This document shows positions 1 to 13,101 of a stretch of 64,000 nucleotides of DNA, in pieces. The notes beneath the pieces were generated by a model. That model saw only the letters and a program-made list of their open reading frames with translations, made no database searches and was not told the origin of the DNA. The stretch comes from Serilophus lunatus (taxonomy: Eukaryota > Chordata > Aves > Passeriformes > Eurylaimidae). Within the stretch, counting starts at the first letter, position 1. Each line of letters opens with the position of its first letter. A program made the position numbers and the translations under genes. The stretch lies in contig VXBA01011249.1 of assembly GCA_013399895.1 (NCBI GenBank), positions 1,017,252-1,081,251 on the forward strand, in the 5' to 3' direction.

Positions 1-833
1 ACTGGTATTGATGAGGAAGGCCAGCAGTCAGCTGAAAACTAGTCTATTGAACTGAAATCATTAAGTACTAGTTTCTTCCAGCAGGATTCTCACCTATGAC
101 TTGGTAGTCTCTTTGGGCTCTGCTGTTTTTATCCTGGCTAGTTTTTGGGGACAGGAGTATTTTTTACTGTCTGGTGTCATGTGAGCTGTAGATAATAACA
201 AGTGTGTGAACTGTACACTGTAAGTAGCCCATCTGGTTCAAACCACATTCTCTTGTAAAGGATTTGTAACAATAGCACCTGGAAGGAGAAAGCTGCAAAT
301 ATGTACCAGCAGAAAAAAAAAACCTCCAAAACCTAGAGCTGAACAATAAAAACTGTCTGTAGAATAGCAATAGCATGATTTAGTAACACATGCAATGGCT
401 ATCATTTCCAGATTAAAGAGGAAAAGTTATTTGTTGGATGTCAAGGTGATCAATAGATTATTTTTGCGTTACATCAACACAGATTTTTTTCAATATGCAG
501 CATTGAATCAACATGTTATAGTTACTGAATGCAACCCTGAGAGAAAAAAGGTTATTAAGCCAGTAGCAAGAGCCAGTATTTTTATTATGTATGACACCTT
601 CAATTATTACAATGAAGAAATGCCCTGAAAACATACTTTCCAAAATCTTGCTTCTACCCTGTACATTGAGGAGATGTTGAAAATGCTTTTGATGCCTGTT
701 CCAGCTGAGGATTTGTCTGTCTTCTTGGTACATGCAAATTGCCTCAAGGCTGCTTCAGGGTTTCATTGTGGAAAGGATATGAGCAGCAAAGTCAACAGCA
801 AACAGCTTGTGCTGAAGTGAGATCATGTTAGAG

Positions 834-924
834 GATCATAGAAAAAGAGTTTGGAAAGGACCTTATGACTTGGAAAGGATGTCTGGGGGTTATCTGGTGC
901 AATCTCCATGCAAAGAAAGGCTAA
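834..924 (-). mobile_element. Possible CR1 LINE 3' scrap, degenerate
   Basis: GATCATAGAAAAAGAGTTTG followed by GGAAAGGACCTTATGAC and GGGGGTTATCTGGTGCAATC resembles the reversed CR1 end (GTTTGGAAAGGACCT ... TCATCTGGTCCAA). It is divergent and short, so the call is tentative. Confidence 0.5.
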
Positions 925-3900
925 ATTAGAAAAACTTCCTTTGGGTTTTGTCTGCTTGGATTCACATGGGAACTTCCTTTAGAACAGATGGATCATTTGC
1001 TTTTTGCTTGTTTGCACAGGCACTCTGAGTCTGGATGTTGAAGGTGTATCTAGACAAGAGGAATTGTGTCTGGAGCATGTTGCAGGAACATTTTTGTTCA
1101 GATTTTCTGATTTGCTTCTGTGAATGATTTCCCCATGTGGTGGAGGGACTGTTAAAGGGAAGAAAGAGGAAAAAGGTGGTCGCTGTGCCTTCATGACCAT
1201 GCTTTGATTCACAGAATAGCGAGTAATAACTGACAAGAAAATGCAAACAGGAGCGAAGTATATTGAGCCTTGGCACAGGCCACAGATCATGTTATGCAAG
1301 TGCATTATTTGAAACTGCTGGGTATTGCTGGTATAGTGGCTGTAAAACCCTCAAATAATTGATATCAAAGGAAGCGTTGCTGTGCAGAAATCTAACAGTG
1401 GATGAAGAATGGATAAGAAGGAGGACACAGAGTCAAACTGTTCGTTCTGAGCCTCTGAATGGAGCCTGACACCGAGTCTGCTTACAGTTGTGTGTCATCC
1501 TTCTCCGGGGAAGACTGAGCCAACCTGTAACTGGAGTGGGTTTTGGTTTGTGTGCGCTAGTGTAAAGCTTTTTCAGCCAAAGTTTATCCCTTGCTTTGGT
1601 CCACTTAATAAGTTGAGCTTAGCAGTGTCACATTGCCTAGTGTTCCTTTTCTCTGTCACACAAATGTACTTCTGAATCTCAGGATGACAAGGAGACCAAA
1701 TTTCACTGGCTCACATATAATCAGGCTCTGAAGCTGAAAAGTACCATTTGGCCCTAAATTTAGTGTCTTGAATGCTGAGACTGTTTCTCTGTGGAGGCTT
1801 GCCTTTGCTGCAAATACTGGTCCTGTTCTCTATCCTTCCTTTGTGGACCACTAGGTCCCAGTGCAACTTTTTGGCTGCTGTAGAACATAGCTGGGCTGGT
1901 GGAGGTTGGTCACAGAGGAGCCAGATGTGGATTAGCTGAAAACTTTTGCAGCCCCTGGTCATAGAAGTAGACTGTTTGTAAAGATGTAATTTTAACAGTG
2001 GTTGAACTTGCATCTCAGAAATCTTCCTTTCTCAGATTGTGTTGCAGAGTCTTTCCTTTTTTTTTCTGGCTTTTTCATAGCATTATGTCAAAACAAGGAA
2101 AAGCAAGTGGAACAGACTTCCAAAACAGATTGCTGGCTGGACAGAAATATTGTACATTATTATTTTAGACTAGCAAATGTTGCAAAAAACCTCCAGCTAA
2201 GCAAGTTTCCAAATTTATTGATCAGGACCAATAAATACAGATGATCTGTCCCCTTGCAGGGGAAAAATGCAGGAATGTAGGCATATCTTGAAGTATAGCT
2301 GAAGCTGTTTTTATAGTGTTGATTAAGAATGTATGGTAGTAATTTGTAGGCACAGGAAAACCACTTCATGGCAAATAGGTTTAATGATTTTTAATTTCAC
2401 AGTTATGCCAAACTATGGAGAAGAAACATTCTTAGCATGCTAAGAATAAATACCCTTTTAGTGAGAAAAATATATTTGGACAGGTGTTTGGCAGAGGACT
2501 CTCATAGCATATAAGAACTGCCATAAACCAGGTCAAGGGTTACCAAACTTTTTGAAATGATGCCTGCTGCAGTTTACTTGGTACCAGTCAAGAGCCAAAA
2601 ATACAGGTGGAGTGTGCTGGAGGAACTTTAAAGAGTTTAAAATACTTCTTGAAATATCAGAAGATTGCATGCCATCAGTTGCACTTTGGTTAACTTCACA
2701 GCTCTATGAATTGTACAAGACAATAGGAAATGAAAAGTACTTGGTTCTCTCTGTTCAGTGTCTGGCTACCAAAATTACCATGAGATGAAATTTCATATTA
2801 CAATGCTTTAGCCCAAAAGGAAGGGGCTAATTCCACACACAAATGAAGGACTTAAAGAAGTCAGCTGTGGCTCTGAAGATGTGCAGGGAATGCAATCAGC
2901 CATAAAAAACCACTGTGCTTTAATCAGCTTTTTAAACAGCTTCTCCCATTAAAGCATTGGGGCTGACTCTAATGTCATGATATCAGCATAACAGATTTCA
3001 TTCATTTGGAAAAAGATCAGATCAGCCTTTTGTAGCAATATGGCTTAGCTTTTCCTTCTGGAATTTTGAGATGAAAATTGAAGCTGGATGATGATTCCGT
3101 ATATATCCACAATAAGGTTCTCTGATTGTAATTACTGGTGATTTGCTATCACTTTCTAGCAGCTTATCAAGAAACTAATTTCTCAACAACACCTCAGGGC
3201 AGAAATGCTTATTAAAAATAAGAAAGGTGAAAAATGAAGAAGCAGTTATGTCATTTTTCCATGACTGAAGAAGAATACCTAGAATTCTGAAGTTCTTACC
3301 ATCCTCAGCCATGAAGTGCACTTATTTAGATCTGGAATAAGCAGGTGAAGTTAATTATTTTTCTTGTACTACTAGTGTGTTTTGTGGTAATGCTTTCAGC
3401 TCCAAATCTACTGCCTGGTCTGTGATAGCTCAGCAATTTTAAATTACCTTTGATCCTTGGCCAGCATAATAACTGATATAATTTTACATTGCTCCATTGA
3501 CTTTGCAATGTCGACTGTCACTAAAGGAAGAGCTGACACATGTTTATGAAGGCAAGAAGAGTTCAGATATATGAAAACTTTAAATGCTATGATCTTTAAA
3601 GGAAGCATATGAGAATTCTCATTTAATGCCAGGTAAATACCGACTTACACCAGATTAATCAATGCTAACAGAACTGAAATGCTGCTTTAGGAAAATACTG
3701 TGAAACCCTAGCTGGAACAGCTAATGATACCAATAAAAATATACTCCCACGTTATTTTCTGCATGATTCAAAGACGTTAACTCACAGTGTGATATATGCT
3801 TCTTAAGAGAAACTGGTATTGCTATTTAGCCATTTTCAAGAGATTAGGTAATAATGTAAACAGTGGACTAAGACTTCACTTCTAACTATCTGTTATTCAA

Positions 3901-4009
3901 CATGTAGTTTGTGCATTGTTCATTCTACACTGGCTACAAAGTGCAGCAAATTTGGATTAAGAAATTTGACTTGATGCTAGATGGTGATAATCAAGTAATG
4001 GAAAACTGA

Positions 4010-4045
4010 TTTTTTTTTCTCTTTGTTTTTTTTTTTTTTTTTTTC
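4010..4045. repeat. T-rich tract
   Basis: About 36 bp that are nearly all T, broken by CTCTTTG. No adjoining retroelement end was recognised on either side. Confidence 0.85.
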
Positions 4046-4268
4046 TGGGAAACAGGGCAGAATTTAAAGTATGAGAAGCCAGTTTTTGATCTTAGTATTT
4101 GACTGTCAGTTTGGAGTGGTCCAATGACTTCAAACCCCTGCTTCTCTTTTTCCTGCCAGTGCTCCATCTGTTCCCATATGCTCTCACTTTATTCTGTCTT
4201 GTGCTTCGTATCTCAGTGCCTCTTAATATACATCTGTGCTTGGACCAGTCTTTCATTTTGTATGTCAG

Positions 4269-4376
4269 GCATAGAATCAGAAACACAGAATGACTTGGGT
4301 AAAGATCACCTAGTTCCAACTTCCCCCTGCCATGGGGAGGTTCACGTTCCACTAGACCAGGTTGCTCAAAGTCCTG
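4269..4376 (-). mobile_element. CR1 LINE 3' scrap
   Basis: A short piece matching the CR1 terminal region in reverse: AGAATCAGAAACACAGAATG at the tail, then CTAGTTCCAACTTCCCCCTG, CCATGGGGAGG and CACTAGACCAGGTTGCTCAA. The CR1 character is clear although only about 110 bp are left. Confidence 0.85.
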
Positions 4377-7300
4377 TACAATGTAGCACCTTTATTGGAA
4401 GTGCTCCTCAAAACCTATTTATTATACCTTGGTTTTCATCTCATACTTTGGTTTCCTCAATGAAATTCTGAATTAATTGAAGATAATTGCAATAATTCCT
4501 GAGAGCCAGATTAATTTTCTGCATCTGGATTTGTTAAAGAAAGATTGAAAAGTATTTGGGACAGAGGCAATTGGATAGATTTCCTTTACCTACTTTGGTA
4601 CACTGGCAAAAGTTTTACTTTTTTTATAGTGCTTACCTCTTCTATAAAGATTTTTCCCCTCCTGTTAAATGAGAGCTGAGTCCCTCTGCGAATGAGACTT
4701 CAGAGGTAATAACATTTACACTCTTATTCACCCTACCTACTATCAGCAATTTAGCTAATTTGTCTGTAATCAGTAGGTGGAGAGAAACTGTCTAAGGACA
4801 CAAGTCTACTTCTCTATGATATGTACCACAATTTAGATGTGCTGCTGTCTCTCTCTAGTGATGGCAGATTTGTTTGTGCTGACTCGACTTCAAGTTTGGG
4901 CAACTCAGATTTCATCTGAAACCTTAATGTCACAGAAAATCAAACAAAGCATTAGCTGAATACATACCAAATAAAGTAAAGCCAATTGAAAATTCTGAGG
5001 GTGCTCGACTTTTGCCAAAGTTTTACCTGCTGGAAAAAGACTCTAAATGCTAATCAAGGATTTCTCATTGTCCTTTTTTTTTGAAAAGCTGGGCCATGAT
5101 GCCTTATTGTACATAAATTATATGGGTATCCATGATGCCATATTGTATCCAAACCCTAACAGTACCTTTTTAATTTAGTAAATAAAAATCAAGAGTACCA
5201 AAGGGATGCAAATACAATTCTGAAGTAATTCTACTGCTATAACATAAGTACTTTGAGAGCCTGCAGTCTCTGTTTAACATTTCCTGCTGAACTGTCTTTT
5301 TCATCTGTTACAGGGGGCTCTCTAAATAGGTGTAGTTTTATTTTCCTCTTTTATTTTTTGTATCTATTTACCACCCTGGACTTTAAAAGCAATTCATACT
5401 TGTTCAGGCACATTTAGGTATGTAAAGTGTGGAAGAAATGACTGCAATAGGAAGTTGTAATGTTTTCCCCAGTGTCAATCGGAACGAACAGAAAAGGAAA
5501 GAAGCAAGCAATGTGTGTAACAATGAACAAAGAGCACTACCTATTAGCAAGCACTTTATAGCTCTTTGGACTGTGTTGCTTTCAGGCAGCTCCTTCAGTT
5601 TGAAGATAATACAAAAAAATACTGAAGAGAACGCCTTAAAAGCAGAAAAGAAATCAAGACCAAATGGAAGTTCTATGTGATACAACAGCTGTTTTATCTT
5701 ACTGGTTAGGTATGTAGTTCCAACAAGATTTATCGTAATGAAAAGCTTTCATGGCAATGGCATTTAGGTTCAGTATATTGATATTTTATTCAACTGGTGG
5801 CACAGATGAACCACTTTAAATAACCAATCTAATGTGATGACAGCAAGAAATACAATACTGCCTGTCCTATTCAGAGGCAACAGGAACAGATTAAAAGTGC
5901 TGAGAAGTTCTTTGTAAATCCAATGTTCTCTTTCAAGGTTGTATTGCATATGAAACAACAGACTAAATATCAGTAAGAAATCAGCAACAAATATGTTGAA
6001 TAGGTATATGAAGCTTGATCTCTAGCTATTCCTATAAAAGAACAAAAGATGCTTAAAGCAATCCCACTGCCAAGCACAGGGTCAAGAATCATCAGAACTG
6101 CATAATGTCCACTTGTCATTTTAATCATTGTTGCATCTCTGAAGATTCTCCTGGCTTCATCATCATTATCATTGTTGTTGCTCAAAGCCTACTACCCACA
6201 GACACTTGGTAAATTCATTGTTTTCTAGCCAACAGTCTGTCAGGTAAGCTGTAGAGGATGTGCAGTGAAATTTCAAGGTGTTATATATTTATATGCAAAT
6301 TATTGGTTCATAGTGAGTATGATGGACCCTTTCAAACTGCTGAGAGAAGTGACTAGTGAAATATCTGCTCAGTAAAACATTGCCATGCAAAACCTGTCTG
6401 TACTGTTTTTAGGTCTCCAGCAGATCCACAGGTACAGTAAAATGATAACTTTTATTCTTATTTTCATTAAAGTCTCATCCATTGAGAACTGGCCCAACAC
6501 CAACAAATGGTTTCCTTTATTTGGGATACTACATCTGTAGATCAGTGTTTGTTAGTCAACAAGTATGGCATAGTCATCAGAGTCCCATTTGGCAAAGCAT
6601 TTAGGCATCTGATTTGTTCTTGAATTGCACTAACATCCATTAGTCTTACTTGAAATATTTGGTTGTGAGAGAGATGGGGTGACAGAAACCCTTCTGTTAA
6701 GGTTTAAATTTCATTACATGTATTGCAAAGTTGCAATGCATAAGGAAATTAAATTATAAAAATATAAATGTCATAGACAAAGCGTATGATAATTTAGTGC
6801 ATTTGGGCTCTTCCTTAGGCTGTTCTTTTTCCTTCTTCTTCCTAGTATGTGCCTGGATGTGGGGGAAGACAGAGACAATCTTTCCCTTCCTACCCTGGGC
6901 ATCCTCTGAAGCAGTAAGCACCAATCTTGGGCTGCAGTAATATTGCTTCCCACAGGCCTAAAATAAGCTGTCCTGTCTTCCTCGGCTCTGGAAAGGGTGC
7001 CAGTGCCAAGCAGTTTGAAATTCATCCTGATTTTCTGGAAACTCTGCCTGCAAGACTGGCAGTAGAGGTACTGAGTGGACTTTGTCTCATTAGTCTGTTT
7101 GATCTCTAAATAAAGAAAAAGAGTTGAAGCTCTTACTTGATTTGTGTATTTATTAATCCTATGAGAGATACTGAAACTGGGTGATTTTTTATTGTGTTTT
7201 CTACTGAATGCTTTATTTGAGGCAACACATAAATTTTTCAATGCTGTTCCCAGTTTTGTGAGCTTTATGATTTGATGCACTCTTTTAATTGCAATATTGC

Positions 7301-10300
7301 TTTCTTTTTTTCTTCAACTGTACCAGCATAAACCCATGCAAACTTAACTCCAAACCACATTGAGAGCTGAGAGCACAAAGAACTTTATCTTTCTTTTGGT
7401 TTACTTTTGCACTTTAATTGTTTCTCTGCCTTGAATTAGTTTGTTTAGATGATGAATTTGAAAAAAAAGGCACATTTTTTTGACATCTATGCTTTGAAAC
7501 CAATAGCTAGCATTTATATTTTTTGAAAAAAACCAAACCCAAACCAACAAAAAAACCCCCATAATGGATAGCTGAAAATCTTTACAGATTCTTCTTCTAG
7601 AAACCTCTCACATTGGCAGATGTCTGACATGTTAATTTGTTAGCTGGGTCCTGTCTGGTACATTACTCCTCCTGTGCTCATGTCCAGAGTAAAGTTAGAT
7701 TAGGTTCCAAATTATTTGTTAACATGTATTTTGTGGAGAGGGCAAAGAGGAGCTCATGTTTTTCTTAGAGCTTTCTTGTCCCAAGTTCTTTAGCTTGTGA
7801 CTTAGTTTCCTCTGTGATGTTTATGCCTCCTCTGATGTCCTGTATCAGAGCTCTATCTGCAGAAGACAATAAAAGAAGAGGTTATTTCAGGAAGACTTTT
7901 CTCAACTGAATATCAGGAGAGAAGGAGAGAAATTCAGGAATGTAAATAAAGGTTGAGAGGCTCTGCCTGCCTCTCCTGTTAAGGACTTGTCAGAAGAGGT
8001 CGGGCCCTTGCTGCAGTCTAGGACATCTGTTATCTACCTGCTGCCAAAATGCACCGAATGTTTCAGGCAGCTAGAAATTGTGAAAGTATAGGACACACAA
8101 CTGTGTTCAGCTGCATTTCAACACCAAATTACCTCAGAGTGAGAGGTGGAGTGTTGTTCGTATGTGTGTTTTTCAACTGGACATGGGCTTGGAGCCCACA
8201 TTCTCCAAATGCAGTGACCAATCACTTGCATGTCCTGTCTTGCTTTGCTACACCCTGAGCCCTTCCTGTCCAAGCAGACTTTGTTGGTTTTATTAGGCTT
8301 TTGCTTGAGAAAGGAAACAGGATTATTGGACTGTGTCTTGGCTCTACATAACCACTGTTGAGTCTTTGTTCCATTATTACTACCGTTTACATTAATTGAA
8401 TTTTTAATAAAAGCACAAGCAATTCACACAGCAGGTGCTCTCTGAAGCTAGTCACAGTCTGAGGTCATCATGGCTTTCACAGGCAATTTTGCATCTTTTT
8501 TATTTGTTCCCTGCTGTTCTGTTTTACTTTGTTTTCTACAGGTGCCCAAAAGAGAAATAATTGTGTGTTTTCTTTCTCATTTACTTTGTTCGTGGAGGCA
8601 GTGTACACCCTTCTGATCATTCCAATACGTCCACGGTGAGTCCCTCCTCATATCACTATGGTGAAAGTAGTATAATGTGATTTTCTAACTGCTGGCTTTT
8701 CTGTTTTCTGCTATTCATTCCACCCATCATTCCACTGAGTCTTCTACCTTCCCTTTCTAAATTGGATGTCGACTAATGCAGACTTCTCAGGCTTCTTTTC
8801 TTCTGCCCTGTGCGATTCTGAGCACTAATCAGTGTGAGAGGCTTGATAGGTTGTTTTTTTTCCTTTAAAATGCTCTTTCCTACAAGAGCATCACACAATA
8901 GCCATTACACAAAATGCCATATTCCTTTTTCCCCTTTTTTAGGGGGAAGGAGAAACAAGAACAAGGCATGAGCAAGTATTTATCTCAGAACACAAAGTGG
9001 TCCCCAGGGCTCAAGACCTTTGTCAGCATTTGGGTCCATGGGTTTGCAGCCTATTGAGACCTGTGCACCATTCTGGGCTGCAGCACATGCACTTCTCCGT
9101 ATTAATCACAAAATAGACTTCATAAGTACCAAGTACCACAGGTTTGGTCTACACACAGTTTTTCTCCTGGCAAAAAAAGTTTTCCTCCGTATGATTTTTT
9201 AATTTTCTTCAACTCAGTTATTCCTGGTGAAGTATTATTTAAATGAAATTGCACTGGTATAATTTAATTTGCTTCTCATCTTGTAATTAGTCTACAATAG
9301 TGCTGTGATTGCATCAGTACTAACAGATGTGAATAAAGCAATTTTTCTATGCACAGACAAGCCCTAACATATATTTTTTCTTTATGATATATTATATATT
9401 TCTATTCTAACAGTTAGTCATTGAAGATCCTATTAGTGCTTTGACAATATTAAAGGAAACTAAATTAATTATTTTGTCTTTAATATAGTCCTACTGTCTT
9501 TCCTTGCATGCCACGAAAAAGACCAGCTGATGTTAATAAAATCCTTCTATCTCAGCTTTTAAATTACTTTTTTTCTTTTTTTTTATTTTATGTCCTTTAT
9601 ATGTGAAAAACTTTTAGGTCCTCCAAACCCAAATTCCAGTTAATTCCACTCTAAAGGAGCTGAGCTTTGGTACCATAAAATAAAAAATAGTATTGTAGGG
9701 GTAAAAGTGTGTGAAATAATATACTCCAAACTTCTCATTTTCTGATAAAAAATATTTATTTAGTCATGTCTTCACTTAGTGGGCTGCATTCAGACAGAAG
9801 GTCTCAAGAGAAATAAATTTTCTGAATCAAGGTTGTGCCTGAACTACTTCTTTTGCATTCAGGGAGAATTTGAAAGCTGAGATTATCTGAATTGTAACCC
9901 TGGTATAATATTTTGACAATAGCAGTTTTTTAACAGAACCATGGCCATGGCTTAATATAGTCTTTTTTAAAGAGTAATTGACACTCCTTTTGAACAAGCT
10001 GATTTGCATTCCTATGTCTTCTCCCAGGATTTATGCCTTAGAAAGCTTTTACTTGATGCCAGATATTGTCTTCACAGTATAAGTGAGAGAGAAGTACTCT
10101 TTAGCAGCTGACAAGGTTGTGTAATGTTTATCTGGTCACAGGATGTCTGTACTAAAGATAGGATGTGAGCTCTTCTGATCTCTATGAACACCATATTCTT
10201 GCTCAAAAGAACCTTCTTTCTAAGGGATATTGGCGTCTGTCGTATCATTTAACATGTCTAGATGCAATATTAGACATTTGAATATTACTGTTATGTATAA

Positions 10301-10660
10301 CCATTCTCAGAGTAAATCTGTGCAGATTTTTGAAATAAAAGAAATATATTCTAATACATAGGAGGCAACTAGATAATTCAGGTGGAAGGTCCCCATGGTT
10401 TTCATGAAGATTCTTTCAACTGTTTCCTTATGATGATTTTTAATGATATGGGCCTGTATTTTCTTTGCTTCTAATGTATGATTCATACTGGTATGGTTTC
10501 AGCTGCTGCTTAAGGCAGCATACAGGTCTGTAGGTCTTAGAACCTCAGCTGCAGCTTTGCTTTCCATGTAGGTTGAATCAAACACTTAAAGGGGCCTGTA
10601 GTCCAGAAAAAGAATGCGCAGCCAAAATAAGAACTATAGTGCAGGCTGGACTTTTAAAAA

Positions 10661-10687
10661 AATTAATTACTATTAATTAATTAATTT
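10661..10687. repeat. ATTA-type low-complexity tract
   Basis: Repeated TTAA/TTAAT units in an AT-only stretch. No function can be assigned. Confidence 0.7.
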
Positions 10688-12586
10688 CTTTTCAAATGCA
10701 GTTTTCTTCATGTGCCTAATTTATGTCTTCATGCTGCGCCTTGTGAGCTGATAACTCACCCTTGCACCAATTCCCCTCCCACACACCTTTGCACTCCAGT
10801 GCACTCCAGCTCCTCCACTGCTCCATCTGGCAATGTTCCCAGAAATAAAAATTGATAACTATTTAACACAAATAAGAAGGGGAAATTATATTTTCATGAA
10901 GGTGGGTTATTGAATGCATAATGGTGTCATGAACTTTCAGTCTCTGATGCTGGATTTTTGTGCCATATGGGAAAAGCAGCATAGCAACATAACTGCTACT
11001 CCTAATTATATAGTATAAATGTCAAGCTTGTTCAAAATTCAAGGATTACACACTGCCAGAAGAAACTCTCTTCTGTAGATTGAAGCTTTTTGGCAACAGG
11101 GGCTGAAGGAAGAAGCACTCACTGTCTGTGATCTCATCAGCCAATTTCTCAAATAGCAGGGAGATGGACAGAAAAAGGTATTTTTACAATGTTTCTGCCA
11201 AAGGACAAGATAGCTTCTTGCTTTCAGCTCTGAGAAACTTCCAAGATACAAAAAATTTGAACTATACACAAACTTAAATATTAAGTTTGTAAAAGTCGGC
11301 AAATACTGGTTGGATGTTTAAGCATAAAAAAGGTTATAGAGCAAATTCAGGTTTACAGATGGGTATAACAAGCTGATTTTTTGGTTGCAGCAAGAGACTT
11401 AGAAATTATTCTTGGAGCATTTAACAAATGGTTATAAATTATTTCTGGATAGATATTATTTTTACAATTTTACTATCACTCCTACTGGAAACAATTAAAA
11501 GATACTATACAAAGCCTACAGTAAAAAGACATCACTATCCAAGAATCTTAAGAGACAGAAAATTGTGCTAGAAGGGAAATAGTCTTATCTCTATTGCACC
11601 GCAGAGAATTGAAAGTGAGATTTATGCCAGTGATTTGGCAAATGTTTGGCAAAGCTGATCACCTGTTGAGTCAGGCCTTATAGAACTTCAGAACTGCTTC
11701 TTCTGGAACAGATAATAGATGAAAAGCCAGGTAGGTGTTTGTGTTGATCTATATTGATTCAGAACAGCTTTTAAGTTATGCATTATCAATTTAATAATTT
11801 GCAAAGTGTTTTATAGTGACAAATCATTTGGATTAAGAAACCTGGAATTTTTTAATAAGTCTTCAGTTCAAAGCATTATAAGATGTTTTAAAAAGCTATT
11901 TCATGCAGTTGTACATAATAAGATTACCTACGAAAGCATTTTACAGAAAATAACTCAGAATTTTAAGGGACTTAGATAAATATTTACTTTATATATAAAT
12001 GGTTATGGAAATTCCTACAGGGCCCTTTTATTTATTACCTTATATGGCTTGATTTAAAGCCAGCAAAGCATATAAGTCAAGTTTCTGATTTGACTAAGTG
12101 GCAGAGAACACACATATGATGTATTTGGAATTGGCAAAGGCTCATCTTGGTGAAGAGTGCTGTAAAATACTTTTGATTAAAAAAATCAGCAGAGGAAGTG
12201 AAAAATCATTACTATCAGAACAAGAACAATAAAACATTAATGCCCTGTGTAAAGATTGATGGGTAGTTGAGAGTTGATTTGTAAAAGTCACCGGTACCAC
12301 AGGGCATGAGTTTATTGAGAGTGTGAAAGAGGCAGAGTAAAAAATGAGCTCATACTTTAATTAACAGAAATGGAAAATAAACAGTTCAATATTTGTAGCC
12401 TTCTTTGAATGGAATTTTATTTAGAGAGTAATTGCCTGTGCAAAAACACCGTAAGAATTTGACCATTTAAAGACCAAATTCCCCCAACTCTGATTTGTCT
12501 GAGGAGCTGAAGACATTTAATAATAGGAGAAAGGGTGGATGGGGGAGGCTGACACCTCATCTTCTTTATGATAATTTAAATATATG

Positions 12587-13101
12587 TGTGCTGGTTTTAA
12601 TTGGAGCAGAGTTAATTTTCTTCACAGTAGCTAGTATAGAGCTGTGTTTTGCATTTGTGCCGAAGACAGTAAACACTGGGTTGTTTTCATTACTCACAGA
12701 ATCAAGGCCTTTTCTGTTCTTCACCCCACCCCACCAGCAGCAGGCTTGAGGGGGCACAACAAGTAGGGAGGGGACACAGCCAGGATAGCTGATTCTAACT
12801 GATCAAGCTGGGAGAAGAAGGAAAGAAGATGTTTAGAGTGATGGGATTTTGTCTTCCCAAGAGATGGTTGAACACCTGCCTGCCCATGGGAACTGGTGAA
12901 TTAATTCCTTGATTTGCTTTGCTTGTGCATTGGGCTTTTGCTTTACCTATTAAACTGCCTTTATCTCCTTTACCTATTAAACTGCCTTAATCTCAACCTG
13001 TGAGTTTTCTCACATTTCTGATTCTCTCCCCCATTCCACCAGGAGGAAGCGAGCAAGTGGCTGTGTGATGCTTAATTGCTGGCTAGAGTTAAACCTTGAC
13101 A
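12587..13101 (+). mobile_element. Solo LTR of avian ERVL type
   Basis: The element begins TGTGCTGGTTTTAATTGGAG and ends GTTAAACCTTGACA, giving TG...CA ends over about 515 bp. Internal blocks typical of avian ERVL LTRs are present: GAGTTAATTTTCTTCA, CACCCCACCCCACCAGC, CACCTGCCTGCCCATGGGAA and GTGAGTTTTCTCAC. The ATTAAA poly(A) signal occurs twice (12949-12954 and 12976-12981) because 27 bp are duplicated in tandem. Flanking five-base sequences (ATATG and ATAAA) match poorly, so the target duplication has decayed or my ends are slightly off. No internal retroviral genes adjoin it. Recognised from memory, without a repeat-library match. Confidence 0.85.
12941..12994 (+). repeat. 27-bp tandem duplication inside the LTR, carrying the poly(A) signal
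   Basis: 12941-12967 and 12968-12994 are two copies of a unit starting CTTTACCTATTAAACTGCCT, with one mismatch in the last seven bases. Each copy holds one ATTAAA signal. Related avian LTRs as I recall them have a single unit. Confidence 0.9.

Larger units (their letters stand above)
1..12586. other. Gene-free AT-rich stretch
   Basis: Apart from the CR1 scraps at 834 and 4269 and the T-rich tract near 4010, I see no exon, RNA gene or recognisable repeat here. Open frames are short and unlike known proteins. The longest (7280-6771, minus, 169 codons) lacks any domain I know and is treated as chance. Confidence 0.6.

Noticed and set aside
6771..7280. Minus-strand open frame of 169 codons
   Set aside because: No domain, splice pattern or homologue recognised. 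A frame of this length can occur by chance in 64 kb read in six frames.
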